Source: Streptomyces aureus
Lineage (GTDB): Bacteria; Actinomycetota; Actinomycetes; Streptomycetales; Streptomycetaceae
NCBI RefSeq assembly: GCF_000725495.1
Contig: NZ_JNZD01000015.1
Location: forward strand, 124,001 to 188,000
Reading direction: 5' to 3'
Length of the DNA: 64,000 nt
Position numbers and translations under genes: made by a program. The notes below the pieces were generated by a model that did no database searches, was not told the DNA's origin, and saw only the letters and a program-made list of their open reading frames with translations. Shown here in pieces: positions 7,942 through 15,987 of this stretch (its first letter is position 1; every line of letters starts with the position of its first letter).

Positions 7942-10023
7942 ATGATTCCGAAGCTGCCCCTGCACAGCCCCCGTTGGCGCGACCTCGACGGCGTGAAGGC
8001 CGAGGAGGTGCAAGCGCTCCTGGAGCAGTTGGCGTCTACGGCTGCCACCAGGAGAGACGATGCATGGAAGCAGATCTGGACGGACCTGACCGGCGGCCTG
8101 ATGAGCGACGGCATCGTCTACGACGGCGCCTACGCGGCCCTGCCGCACATCGTCGAGGCGGTGGCGCCCCTGCCTCCCGACCAGACCGTCGATTTCTGGG
8201 TGGACCTCGGATTCATCGTCACCGCCGACCACCGGCCCCCTGTCCCGGCCGACCTGGAGGCGGGGTTCGACGCCGCTCTGCGTTTGGCCGAACGGGCGGC
8301 CATCCAAAGCCTCCTCGCCGCAGACATCCCCGCGCAGGTGTGCGCTCAACTCGCCCTCTCCTGCGTGGCCTTCGCCGGCCACTCCATGGGCGAGGCGCTG
8401 GAGCGGCTTCTCGACATCCAGGACGGCCTTCTGCTGGTGTGCCCCGGGTGTGAGAGCGACACGGAGATCGAGTCCTTCACAGACCCGGCGCCTCTGCCCA
8501 CCGAGGTTCCGGGCCTGCCCGACCCGCTCCCTGTTCGGCCCGAAGGGCATCCCTGGGCCGCGGTCGCGGCGACCGTGCGGGCGGAGGCGCTGGGGGAGGG
8601 GTGGGAGCCGTTCCTGCGGGTGGCGCGCGACGTCGCGGCGACGGGGATACCGCCCGAGACACCGGGAGAGGCCGTCTTGTGCCTGGTCGCCGGCATCGTC
8701 GCGGTCAAGGGCACCCCGCAACCGGCCGCAGCGGAATGGGCCCGCCACCTGATGTCGCTCACCGGTCACTTCCGCTGCTGGGACTGCGAGCGGACGTGGA
8801 CGATCGCCGACGGCCTGGCGGAGAACCCGGACGGCGCCCGCCCCCATCCCCAGCACCGCCCGGCGCAGGCGCGGAACAGCTCCGACAGGCCGGCTGTCAC
8901 GCTCGGTTCCGCTGCCGCCGGACCGACAGGTGGAGCACCAGCACCGACCAGGTTCCGCCAGGACGGCAACGCCGTGGTCGCGGCAGACGGCACACCCTGG
9001 GGCCGTATACGCGTGTTCTCCGACTCCGCGCCTGGGGGCTTCGACGCGCTGGCCGTGGCCTCCGCTCCCGGCGGCCCGACGCTCGTGGCGGGAGCGGGAG
9101 CGGGAGCGGGAGTTGGAGCAGGAGTCGGTGTCGGTGTCGGAGAGACGGGTGCGGTCAGTCTGTGGGACGCGGCCGACGGCCGACACATCCATGACATGCG
9201 ACCAGAGCACCCCGGTCGGATCCGATCCCTGACGGCCCTGCCCCTGCCCGACGGCCGCGTCCAGCTGGCGGGGGCGGGCGACACCGGGACGATCGCGCTG
9301 TGGAACCCTGCCACCGGGCAGCCGGAGCGCGAACTGACCGGTGCCCGGCTCGACGGGGTGGCGGGGCTGTGTGCCGTGAACCTCCCCGACGGCCGTACCC
9401 TGCTGGTCACCGCCACTCCTCAAGGCGCCGTCCGCCTGTGGGATCCGGACACCGGTGAGTACGTCGGGAGCCTCAACCCCTACGGCAGTCCGATCCAGTC
9501 GATGGCCGCCGTCCCTCTCTCCGCCGATCAGACGCTGATCGCGGCCTCGGACACCGCGGGCCGCGTCCACATGTGGGACCCGGCCGTCGACGACCCGTGG
9601 GCGTCGGGCGCCGCGGTGCAACTGAACGCCCGTGCGCTCGCCGACGCCGACCACCGGGCGGCCGTCGTAGCGGCGGTTCCCACGCCCGACCGAACCGTGC
9701 TGGCCACGGGAGACCACCAGGGTGTCGTCATGCTGTGGGACCCCGCCACCGGCGCTCCGATCGGCGACGCTCTGCCCGTCTCGACGGGCACCGCGGGCCC
9801 CCCGCTCATCACCGCCACCACCCTGCCCGGCGACCGCACGGTCCTGGTCATCGGCACGCGCCAGGGCAGCCGGCTGCGGGTATGGGAACCGGCGACCGGC
9901 TCGGTGGCGTACATCGCCCTGGACGTGACACTCACCTGCCTGACCGCCACGGGCCCGGACCTGATCGTCGGCCACGACCGAGGAGCCCTCAACCTCCCGC
10001 TCACCAGCTCCACCGGACAGTGA
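7942..10023 (+). CDS. HEAT-like / WD40 beta-propeller protein with possible zinc site
   Basis: Encodes 693 residues. Residues 1-290 are helical and resemble the HEAT-like module found in Streptomyces proteins that begin LHSPRWRDLDG; they carry CPGC at 167-170 and CWDC at 279-282, which could form a split zinc site. After a Pro/Ala linker (about 295-330), the C-terminal 360 residues form a WD40 propeller with repeated blade ends such as LWDAADGRHI, LWNPATGQ, LWDPDTGEY, MWDPAVDD and LWDPATGAP. A GAGAGAGVG tract interrupts the first blade. The role is unknown; a scaffold or sensor is likely. Confidence 0.8.
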   Translation: MIPKLPLHSPRWRDLDGVKAEEVQALLEQLASTAATRRDDAWKQIWTDLTGGLMSDGIVYDGAYAALPHIVEAVAPLPPDQTVDFWVDLGFIVTADHRPPVPADLEAGFDAALRLAERAAIQSLLAADIPAQVCAQLALSCVAFAGHSMGEALERLLDIQDGLLLVCPGCESDTEIESFTDPAPLPTEVPGLPDPLPVRPEGHPWAAVAATVRAEALGEGWEPFLRVARDVAATGIPPETPGEAVLCLVAGIVAVKGTPQPAAAEWARHLMSLTGHFRCWDCERTWTIADGLAENPDGARPHPQHRPAQARNSSDRPAVTLGSAAAGPTGGAPAPTRFRQDGNAVVAADGTPWGRIRVFSDSAPGGFDALAVASAPGGPTLVAGAGAGAGVGAGVGVGVGETGAVSLWDAADGRHIHDMRPEHPGRIRSLTALPLPDGRVQLAGAGDTGTIALWNPATGQPERELTGARLDGVAGLCAVNLPDGRTLLVTATPQGAVRLWDPDTGEYVGSLNPYGSPIQSMAAVPLSADQTLIAASDTAGRVHMWDPAVDDPWASGAAVQLNARALADADHRAAVVAAVPTPDRTVLATGDHQGVVMLWDPATGAPIGDALPVSTGTAGPPLITATTLPGDRTVLVIGTRQGSRLRVWEPATGSVAYIALDVTLTCLTATGPDLIVGHDRGALNLPLTSSTGQ
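9088..9141 (+). repeat. in-frame GCGGGA/GTCGGT hexamer tract
   Basis: Four GCGGGA units followed by five degenerate relatives encode a Gly-Ala/Gly-Val run in the first propeller blade of the WD40 protein. The tract closely parallels that in the preceding gene. Confidence 0.85.
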
Positions 10024-10281
10024 ACGAAGCCCGCCGCAACGCCTCTCACTTCCTTGCGAGGAGCTGGAGCACCTGGGGCCAACTGTCCGCCTTCGCCCAG
10101 CCTGATCCAGTTCCCTCGTGTGATCGATGCCGCTGACCGGAAGCCCGGCGCACGGCAGCCCTCGCCCGCCTCTGTGCGAGGCCGGCGAGGGCGGGATGGC
10201 GCTTGGCCGGAGGCGTGCGACAGTGTCCGGGTCAGTCGGCGGCGACAGTGTCCGAGCCAGCCGGCGGCGATGCTGTCCGGG
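10024..10281. other. convergent intergenic region with tandem repeat
   Basis: Lies between the end of the WD40 gene and the end of the leftward propeller gene. No gene is seen. Its right-hand part holds two of the three 25-bp tandem units listed separately. Confidence 0.5.
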
Positions 10282-10295
10282 TCAGTCGGCGGCGA
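10221..10295. repeat. three tandem 25-bp units overlapping a gene end
   Basis: The three units begin at 10221, 10246 and 10271 and share the core TGTCCGGGTCAGTCGGCGGC with few changes. The last unit contains the stop codon and final codons of the leftward propeller gene; the other two lie beyond it. This looks like slippage-generated duplication of the gene's 3' end. Confidence 0.85.
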
Positions 10296-11442
10296 TGCCC
10301 TCGCCACCGATGGCGCCCGGCACGGTCACCGACCCGATGCGGGTGAGTGAGCCGTCGCGATTCACCCGGAACTCGTTCACGTGGCCCTGGGCGCCGGTCT
10401 GGACGTACAGGTTGCGGCCGTCGGAGGAGACGGCGGCGTCGACCGTGCCGGGATCGGTGGAGGTGTCGCCGAGAGCCGTCAGGGTGCCGTCGCGACGCAC
10501 GCGGTATCCGGACAGCGTGCCGCTGCCGGCGTTGGAGGCATAGAGCTTGTGGTCGGTGGCGACGATCCAGCAGGTGGCGGCCTGGCCGGTGAGGACCTGG
10601 CCGACCGAGGTGAGCGTCCCGTCGCGGTGGACGACGAACGTCTCGACGGCGTTGGGTCCGGCCTCGGTGACCTGGAGGCGGCCGGCGGGGTCGAAGGTGA
10701 AGCCGAACGGCACGGCGTTCGGGGTGGAGGTGACGACGGGCCGCCCGACGGGTGTGCCGCGGCGGTTCAGCCGGAAGACGTCGATGCTGTTGGCGCCGGC
10801 CTTGGTGGTGACGATCAGCTTCGAACCGTCCGGTGTGAAGGAGATCTGCCCCGGCGTGTGGGTGAACTGCGGTGTGGCATCGGGGTCCAGGCCGAGTCCG
10901 CGGTGCCACGAGTCGACCCCCATCAGACGCCGGCCGGTGCGGACGAAGCCCTGGATCGAGCCGCCGTCGAGGGCGTTGAGCACCCACACCCGGTTGTCGT
11001 GGAAGGTGACACTGACCGGGAAGTCGCCGCCGCTGGGAAGGATCTGGAGGCGCTCGAGGCGGTCGCCGTGAACCGCGAAGACGGTGATCGTGTCGCTTCC
11101 TGCGTTGACGGCGTAGAGAAGCCCCGCCCCGCGGTCGTAGGCGAGGGAGCCCTGGGACGCCAGGTGGTCCACCACGGAGCCGTCCAGCACACCGCCACGG
11201 CCTCCCGTCCGGAACACGCCACGCCGGCTCAGCCCCCCGTCGGGCGCGCGGTGGTAGGCGACGACGGTGTTCGCGGTGGTGTTGTCGCTCTGGACGAACA
11301 CCGCCCCACCCCGGGAGTGTGCCGGGCCGTGCGGAAGAGGGGGAGCGGACGCGGTCGCGGTCGCTGCCGGAGCTGCGAACAGCGCGGCCGCCGCGGCCGC
11401 GGTGACGCCGACACCTGCGAGGCGGGCCTTGCGAACGGTCAT
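10282..11442 (-). CDS. secreted lactonase-like beta-propeller protein
   Basis: Encodes 386 residues. An N-terminal signal peptide (about 1-32, ending ATATASA) directs export. The mature part is a seven-bladed propeller of the YncE/6-phosphogluconolactonase-like group, with repeats such as YAVNAGSDTITVFAV, WVLNALDGGSIQGF, ITFTPDGSK-like and YASNAGSGTLSGYRV. Streptomyces members are annotated as lactonase-family proteins, though activity is rarely shown. ATG at 11442 has AGGAG seven bases upstream. It stands alone; function is inferred from the fold only. Confidence 0.85.
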   Translation of the reverse strand: MTVRKARLAGVGVTAAAAAALFAAPAATATASAPPLPHGPAHSRGGAVFVQSDNTTANTVVAYHRAPDGGLSRRGVFRTGGRGGVLDGSVVDHLASQGSLAYDRGAGLLYAVNAGSDTITVFAVHGDRLERLQILPSGGDFPVSVTFHDNRVWVLNALDGGSIQGFVRTGRRLMGVDSWHRGLGLDPDATPQFTHTPGQISFTPDGSKLIVTTKAGANSIDVFRLNRRGTPVGRPVVTSTPNAVPFGFTFDPAGRLQVTEAGPNAVETFVVHRDGTLTSVGQVLTGQAATCWIVATDHKLYASNAGSGTLSGYRVRRDGTLTALGDTSTDPGTVDAAVSSDGRNLYVQTGAQGHVNEFRVNRDGSLTRIGSVTVPGAIGGEGIAAD

Positions 11443-11887
11443 GGAGTTACTCCTGGTGCAGAGAGTTGGATGGGCCGCCGGCCGGTCGGGGCATCGCTGG
11501 ACATGGCGGTGACCGACGGGATTCGTGTTCTCGTGTCCGCTGCCAGGCGGCCGTCAGATGTGCTCGCAGCTCCGAAGAATGACGCACCGGAGCGACAGGC
11601 GGCCGTGACGTGCTCGGCTCCTGCGTAAATGCCATCCATATGGCTGTGCAGGGGGCAGTCTCCGGCGGCGGGTACGTACTTCACGCCGTCTCGCAGTTCA
11701 CCCTGTCCTACCGCCACGGACGCAGCAGCTCCGAGCGGCCCACCGACGCGCTGCCGGAATCCGGCGCCGCCACCGAGCGCGACGCCAGTGAGGTGCGCTC
11801 CTGAGCCCGGCCAACGGGTAAGCCCCCCTGTCGGCACGGGGGTTCACCGGATGGGAACCCGTCACCCGATCCGAGAGGCTCGTCCGC
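11443..11887. other. 445-base divergent intergenic region
   Basis: Separates two divergent genes for secreted proteins and must contain both promoters. Short frames exist on both strands but lack codon bias and ribosome sites; I see no convincing small gene, hairpin or operator. Confidence 0.4.
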
Positions 11888-13381
11888 ATGAAACAGCGCA
11901 GAAGTTTACGGACCGCCTGTCTCACCCTCTCCGCGGCGCTCCTCGGCCTCGCCGTCCCGCTGAGCGTCTCCCCGCCCGCGACCGCGGCACCTGCGTCGCC
12001 CGCCCTCCGTTGGACCGCCTGCGCGGGCGACGGACTCGACGCACGCCAGCAGTGCGCCTCGCTGACCGTGCCGATGGACCACGCCGACCCCGGCGGCCCC
12101 ACGATCGACATCGCCGTTTCCCGGATACCCGCAGAGAAGCCGACCGCCCGGCGCGGGGCACTGCTCCTGATCCCGGGCGGCCCCGGCAACACCAGCCTCA
12201 CCGACCCCTCCGGAAAGGGGCGGAAGCTGCCGCAGTCCGTGCGGGACCAGTACGACCTGATCGGCTTCGCGCCCCGTGGCCTCGCACCCTCCACAACCGT
12301 CAGCTGCGGCCTCCAGCACGCCGACCTCGCCACCTCGAGCCTGCGCCCCTGGCCGGCTCCGGACGGTTCGATCTCCGGGAACCTGGCCACCGCCCGCCGG
12401 GTGTCGCAGGCCTGTACACGCAACGGGGGCGAGCTGATCCGGCACATCAGCACCCTGGACGAGGTCCACGACATCGACCGCATCCGCGCCGCGCTCGGGG
12501 AGCATCGGCTCGCCGTCTGGGGAGTCTCCTACGGCACGTACGTGGGCGCGGTCTACAGTCAGCTGTTTCCGCAGCACACCGACCGCATCGTGCTGGACAG
12601 CAACGACGATCCGGATCCCACCCTGGTCGAGCGCGGCTGGCTGCACGCCTACGAGCGCGGAGTGGAGGACACGTTCCCGGAGTTCGCCCGCTGGGCCGCG
12701 GACGCCGGCAATCCGGACCGGGTGGCGACGACCGCCGACGAGGTACGGCCGCTGTTCCTGCGCCTCGCCGCCCGACTCGACCGGGCACCGCTCTCCTGGC
12801 CGGGCGCCAACCCCCCGGAGCTGAACGGCAACGTGCTGCGCCAGACCATGCTGGACAGCTTCTACGCACCCAGCCGCTTCCCGGCCCTGGCCAAGCTGAT
12901 GCTGGCCGCCCAACGGGGCACGGTGCCGCCCGCGCCGACGCAGCCGACGGACCAGGCGCTGCAGAACCTCGTCGCGGTCAGCATCGGCACGATCTGCAAC
13001 GACGTGGCCTGGCCGACGTCGACGGCCGGCTACCGCAAGGCCGTCGCCGACAGCCGTCGCCTGTACCCGCTCACCGCCGGCATGCCGCGCAACGCGATGG
13101 TCTGCACCACCTGGCCGTACCCGCCACGACGAGCACCGGTTCGGGTCACCGACCACGGCCCGTCCAACATCCTGCTCGTGCAGAACGCCCGTGACGTGGC
13201 CACTCCGCTGAGCGGCGCCCTCAGACTCCGCAAGGTCCTCGGCACACGCGCCGTCATGGTCACCGTCGATTCCACCGGCCACAACGCCTACCTGGCCAAC
13301 GGCAACGCCTGCGGCGACCGTACGGCCTCCCGGTTCCTGGCCACCGGCCAACGTCCCGACGGGGACGTGTACTGCCGGTGA
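11888..13381 (+). CDS. secreted alpha/beta hydrolase, tripeptidyl aminopeptidase (SlpD/TAP) family
   Basis: Encodes 497 residues with a Sec signal peptide (KQRRSLRTACLTLSAALLG..., cleavage after about residue 33). The hydrolase core carries LLLIPGGPG at 93-100 (oxyanion region), nucleophile Ser214 in GVSYGTYVG, the acidic residue in QNARDVATPL and the histidine in STGHNAYL. A TAP-type C-terminal domain with a cysteine-containing end is present. Family members remove N-terminal tripeptides from secreted proteins or act on mycelial-surface peptides. The start has GAGG upstream. Confidence 0.92.
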   Translation: MKQRRSLRTACLTLSAALLGLAVPLSVSPPATAAPASPALRWTACAGDGLDARQQCASLTVPMDHADPGGPTIDIAVSRIPAEKPTARRGALLLIPGGPGNTSLTDPSGKGRKLPQSVRDQYDLIGFAPRGLAPSTTVSCGLQHADLATSSLRPWPAPDGSISGNLATARRVSQACTRNGGELIRHISTLDEVHDIDRIRAALGEHRLAVWGVSYGTYVGAVYSQLFPQHTDRIVLDSNDDPDPTLVERGWLHAYERGVEDTFPEFARWAADAGNPDRVATTADEVRPLFLRLAARLDRAPLSWPGANPPELNGNVLRQTMLDSFYAPSRFPALAKLMLAAQRGTVPPAPTQPTDQALQNLVAVSIGTICNDVAWPTSTAGYRKAVADSRRLYPLTAGMPRNAMVCTTWPYPPRRAPVRVTDHGPSNILLVQNARDVATPLSGALRLRKVLGTRAVMVTVDSTGHNAYLANGNACGDRTASRFLATGQRPDGDVYCR

Positions 13382-13410
13382 CGAGCCCGTCGTCAGGGCT
13401 CACCGGCACG
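13373..13410. terminator. hairpin between convergent genes
   Basis: The end of the aminopeptidase gene can pair as TGCCGGTG with CACCGGCA, extended by an inner AGCCC/GGGCT stem around a seven-base loop. There is no U tract, as is common for Streptomyces terminators. It lies between two convergent genes and may serve both. Confidence 0.4.
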
Positions 13411-13428
13411 ACACCGGGAGACAGGCGG

Positions 13429-14268
13429 TCATCGAGTGGTGAGCATGCCTTCACGGAGCTTGGCGAGGGTGCGGTTGAGGAGGCGGGAGACGTGCATCTG
13501 GGAGACGCCGAGGTGTTCGCCGATCTGTGCCTGGGTGAGTTCGTCGACGAACCGCATGTGGATGATGCGGCGTTCGCGGTCGTCGAGCCCGGCGATCAGC
13601 GGGGCCAGGGCGTTGAAGTCCTCGACGAGCTCCAAGGCGTTGTCGTCGACGCCGATGAAGTCGGCGAGGGCCGCCTCGCCGTCCTCACTGGAGGTGATCG
13701 CGGCGTCGAGGGATGCCGAGGTGTATCCGTTGGAGGCCTTGCGGGCCTCGATGACCTCTTCCTCCGACAGGGACATCAAGGCGGCCAGTTCCCGCGTGGT
13801 GGGCACTCGGCCGAGTCGGCTGCGCAGCTCCTCGGTGGCCTTGGCGAGCGCCACGCGCGCTTCCTGAAGCCGCCGCGGGACGTGGACGGCCCACGTGGTG
13901 TCGCGGAAGAAGCGCTTGATCTCGCCGACGATGTACGGCACGGCGAAGGAGGTGAACTCGACTTCGCGGGACAGCTCGAAGCGGTCGATGGCCTTGATGA
14001 GCCCGATGGTGCCGACTTGGACGATGTCCTCCATCTCGTCCCGGTCCCGGCTGCGGAAGCGCGAGGCCGCGAACTGGACGAGGGTGACGTTCATCTCGAT
14101 CAAGGTGTTGCGCGCGTACTGATACTCGGGCGTGCCCTCCTCCAGGACGGCGAGCCGGGCGAAGAACAGCTTCGACAGCTCGCGGGCGTCCTGGGGAGCG
14201 ACTCGCGACGGGTCACTGATCTCCGGCAGCACGACGGTCCGCGTCCCGGTCGCCTCGGTCACTGTCAT
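13429..14268 (-). CDS. SigB/SigF/SigG-family RNA polymerase sigma factor
   Basis: Encodes 279 residues. Region 2 contains DIVQVGTIGLIKAIDRFE and FTSFAVPYIVGEIKRFFRD, region 3 follows VPRRLQE, and region 4 ends with LTQAQIGEHLGVSQMHVSRLLNRTL (helix-turn-helix for -35 recognition). This is the stress/sporulation group, normally held by RsbW-like anti-sigma factors. Many such paralogues exist in Streptomyces, so no individual name is given. ATG at 14268 has AGGAGGGG seven bases upstream. An RsbW/STAS pair lies about 12 kb away, without evidence that they interact. Confidence 0.93.
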   Translation of the reverse strand: MTVTEATGTRTVVLPEISDPSRVAPQDARELSKLFFARLAVLEEGTPEYQYARNTLIEMNVTLVQFAASRFRSRDRDEMEDIVQVGTIGLIKAIDRFELSREVEFTSFAVPYIVGEIKRFFRDTTWAVHVPRRLQEARVALAKATEELRSRLGRVPTTRELAALMSLSEEEVIEARKASNGYTSASLDAAITSSEDGEAALADFIGVDDNALELVEDFNALAPLIAGLDDRERRIIHMRFVDELTQAQIGEHLGVSQMHVSRLLNRTLAKLREGMLTTR

Positions 14269-14434
14269 GACCCGTCCCCTCCTGTGTGATCCAGCGTGGA
14301 TGCCGCCTGTTCCCGGGCGGTCAGGGACGGCGTACCCCCGCTTCAGACATACATGCCAGGCAACCAGAGCCGAGTACTGTTCACCGACGAGGTGCCGGCG
14401 GGGAGGCCCGGCCGGGGGGAGTCGGGAATCGGTG

Positions 14435-14899
14435 ATGGGAAAACTTCGAACTCTGGGTGTGGCCGCGGGATTCGTCCCCCTGTTGGTCGCATCAGGGTGC
14501 TCCTACTCCGAGGCATGCGCCGGAGTCGGAGTCGAGTCCGGCGTGAGCGTGCTGTTCCAGCGCCAGGGCTTCGGCGATCTCACCGGAGCCCTGGTGGAAC
14601 TGTGCACTCGAGGCGAGTGCACCAAGGATCGGCTGCTTGACCAGGACATCACCAGCATCCACCTCCCACTGTCCGACGACGTGGATCCCGCCCCCGGCCC
14701 GGTCCGCCTCCGGGTCACCCGCGAGAACGAGGACCGGCCCGTCATCGACGTGTCCGCCGACGTACGGCTCACCTCTCAGTCCGACGGCTGCGACGGCGGC
14801 GCCCACAACCGGGGGCTCGCCTTCACCAAGGACGGGGGTCTGACGACGAAGATCCCGAAGGCCCTGCAGAAAGCCTGGGCCGAGCAGATCAGGTCCTGA
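14435..14899 (+). CDS. small putative lipoprotein
   Basis: Encodes 154 residues. The first 21 residues form a lipoprotein-type signal (MGKLRTLGVAAGFVPLLVASGC), with Cys22 as the lipidated residue, followed by a further Cys pair (CAGV and CTRGEC) and CDGG that may form disulfides. The mature domain is a small beta-rich fold (VRLRVTRENEDRPVIDVSAD). The alternative start GTG 14432 is in frame and better spaced from the GGGGGGAG site. Family unrecognised; extracytoplasmic location is inferred. Confidence 0.7.
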   Translation: MGKLRTLGVAAGFVPLLVASGCSYSEACAGVGVESGVSVLFQRQGFGDLTGALVELCTRGECTKDRLLDQDITSIHLPLSDDVDPAPGPVRLRVTRENEDRPVIDVSADVRLTSQSDGCDGGAHNRGLAFTKDGGLTTKIPKALQKAWAEQIRS

Positions 14900-15035
14900 G
14901 CCACAGCGATGCCGCCCCTACCACGTCCGGTTGATCGGACGGAGACCGTGCCCGCCGACTTCCGTACGAGGCAGCGGGCGTGCGTGCCGTGCCGTGAGTA
15001 CGGTACGATTGATCTTGAGCTGGTCGGCGGAAGTC
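14900..15035. other. leader region of the tRNA-like element
   Basis: Non-coding. A TACGAT at 15004-15009 could be a -10 box for the RNA element downstream, but no clear -35 box is present. Nothing else is recognised. Confidence 0.3.
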
Positions 15036-15120
15036 GTACCGGTGGGTGATGCGTTGGTGGTCCAAGGAAAGACGCCCCGCTTCCTGCGGGGAAATGCAGG
15101 TGCAAGGCCTGCCCGGCGCT
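15036..15120 (+). ncRNA. tRNA-like structured RNA element
   Basis: The sequence folds into a tRNA-like cloverleaf. Acceptor arms 15036-15042 (GTACCGG) and 15113-15119 (CCGGCGC) pair at six of seven positions. A D-like hairpin TTGG-TGGT-CCAA is at 15054-15065. An anticodon-like arm CCCCG/CGGGG at 15075-15091 encloses the 7-base loop CTTCCTG, with U33 and anticodon UCC. The T-like arm GCAGG/CCTGC is at 15096-15112. Against a functional tRNA: the D region is about 13 bases too long, the T loop TGCAAGG lacks TTC, the acceptor has an A-C mismatch and there is no CCA. It is followed by a strong terminator, so I call it a tRNA-related small RNA or decayed glycine tRNA. Confidence 0.5.
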
Positions 15121-15126
15121 CTGTGA

Positions 15127-15161
15127 AGACCCTGTCCCGTTCCGCGGGACAGGGTCTTTTT
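15127..15161 (+). terminator. strong intrinsic terminator
   Basis: A perfect 12-bp stem (GACCCTGTCCCG at 15128-15139 with CGGGACAGGGTC at 15145-15156), a five-base loop and a run of five T. This is an unusually canonical Rho-independent terminator for a high-GC genome and marks the 3' end of the rightward tRNA-like transcript. Confidence 0.9.
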
Positions 15162-15291
15162 CGTTGCATCGAGCGCGCCATGGGCCGGATACATCACCGC
15201 TCCGGGCCCACGGCTTTCCCCCAGAAGGACAGGTCCCCCTCGGCAGCAGCGGACTCCTCGGGGTCGTCTGGACGAGAGCGGTCGCGCACGG
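15162..15291. other. convergent spacer
   Basis: Lies between the tRNA-like element's terminator and the end of the HxlR gene. No feature recognised. Confidence 0.3.
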
Positions 15292-15978
15292 TCAGGACGG
15301 GGCCTGGTCCGACCTTCGGTCGTGCGGGGCCGGCAAGCGGAACAGGGTTCCCAGTCGGCGCAGTGCCTCGTCGTCGCCCGACGTCGACGCCGTACCGTTC
15401 TCGATCGCCTCGGCCCAGGTGAGGCCCTGGCCGGTCAGGCTCAAGAACGCCTCCGTGCTGGTCGTCACCGTCGCGTCCGGGTGCTGGGCCGGTCCGTGCA
15501 GTGCCTCGATCGTGCCGTCGTCGATCCGGGCGTGGAAGATCTCGTCGTCGATGCGGAACTCGTACACCGCGCGGAGCCCTGTGGAAGCCTCGGGGGCGAA
15601 GCAGGCCCGCAGGCCGAGCACGGCCCAGCCCGGGTGGAACGTCTCCGTCTCGCGCGGTTCGCCCATCGCCCACTTCAGTCCCCACCGGGCCAACTCCAGG
15701 ATCGCGGGCCCGAGTTCCTCCCCGGCTTCGGTGAGGGCGTACGCGGCGGTCCGGGCGGGCGGGGGAAGCGTGACCTTCTGGGCCAGGCCCTCGCGCTCCA
15801 GATGCTTCAGACGTGCGGCCAGCAGTCCGGTGCCGAGGCCGCGCAGGCTGGCCTGCAGGTCACCGAACCGCTTGGGCCCGGTCAGCAGCTCGCGGATCAG
15901 CAGCAGCGTCCAGCGCTCGCCGACGAGGTCGAGGGTGCGCGCGGTCGCGCAGTACTGGTTGTACGTTCGCTGTTCCAC
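15292..15978 (-). CDS. HxlR-type winged-helix regulator with SCP2-like C-terminal domain
   Basis: Encodes 228 residues. Residues 1-110 are an HxlR winged helix (CATARTLDLVGERWTLLLIRELLTGPKRFGDLQ, then ALTEAGEEL). Residues 120-215 resemble an SCP2 sterol-carrier fold (VYEFRIDDEIFHARIDDG, PDATVTTSTEAFLSLTGQGL), a fusion common in actinomycetes that probably binds a lipophilic ligand. It is the last gene of an operon with the hydrolase (9-base gap) and flavin monooxygenase, and may control it through the palindrome at 17683-17702. The start is GTG. Confidence 0.88.
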   Translation of the reverse strand: MEQRTYNQYCATARTLDLVGERWTLLLIRELLTGPKRFGDLQASLRGLGTGLLAARLKHLEREGLAQKVTLPPPARTAAYALTEAGEELGPAILELARWGLKWAMGEPRETETFHPGWAVLGLRACFAPEASTGLRAVYEFRIDDEIFHARIDDGTIEALHGPAQHPDATVTTSTEAFLSLTGQGLTWAEAIENGTASTSGDDEALRRLGTLFRLPAPHDRRSDQAPS

Positions 15979-15987
15979 TTCATCACT

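Noticed and set aside
6132..8114. 660-codon leftward frame opposite the helical-repeat gene
   Set aside because: Opposite-strand shadow; the forward frame has the ribosome site, repeat pattern and codon bias.
11610..11804. 64-codon small gene in the spacer before the aminopeptidase
   Set aside because: No ribosome site, no codon bias and no recognisable sequence pattern.
15036..15120. Calling this a functional glycine tRNA (UCC)
   Set aside because: The D region is too long, the T loop lacks TTC, the acceptor has an A-C mismatch and CCA is missing; reported instead as a tRNA-like RNA.
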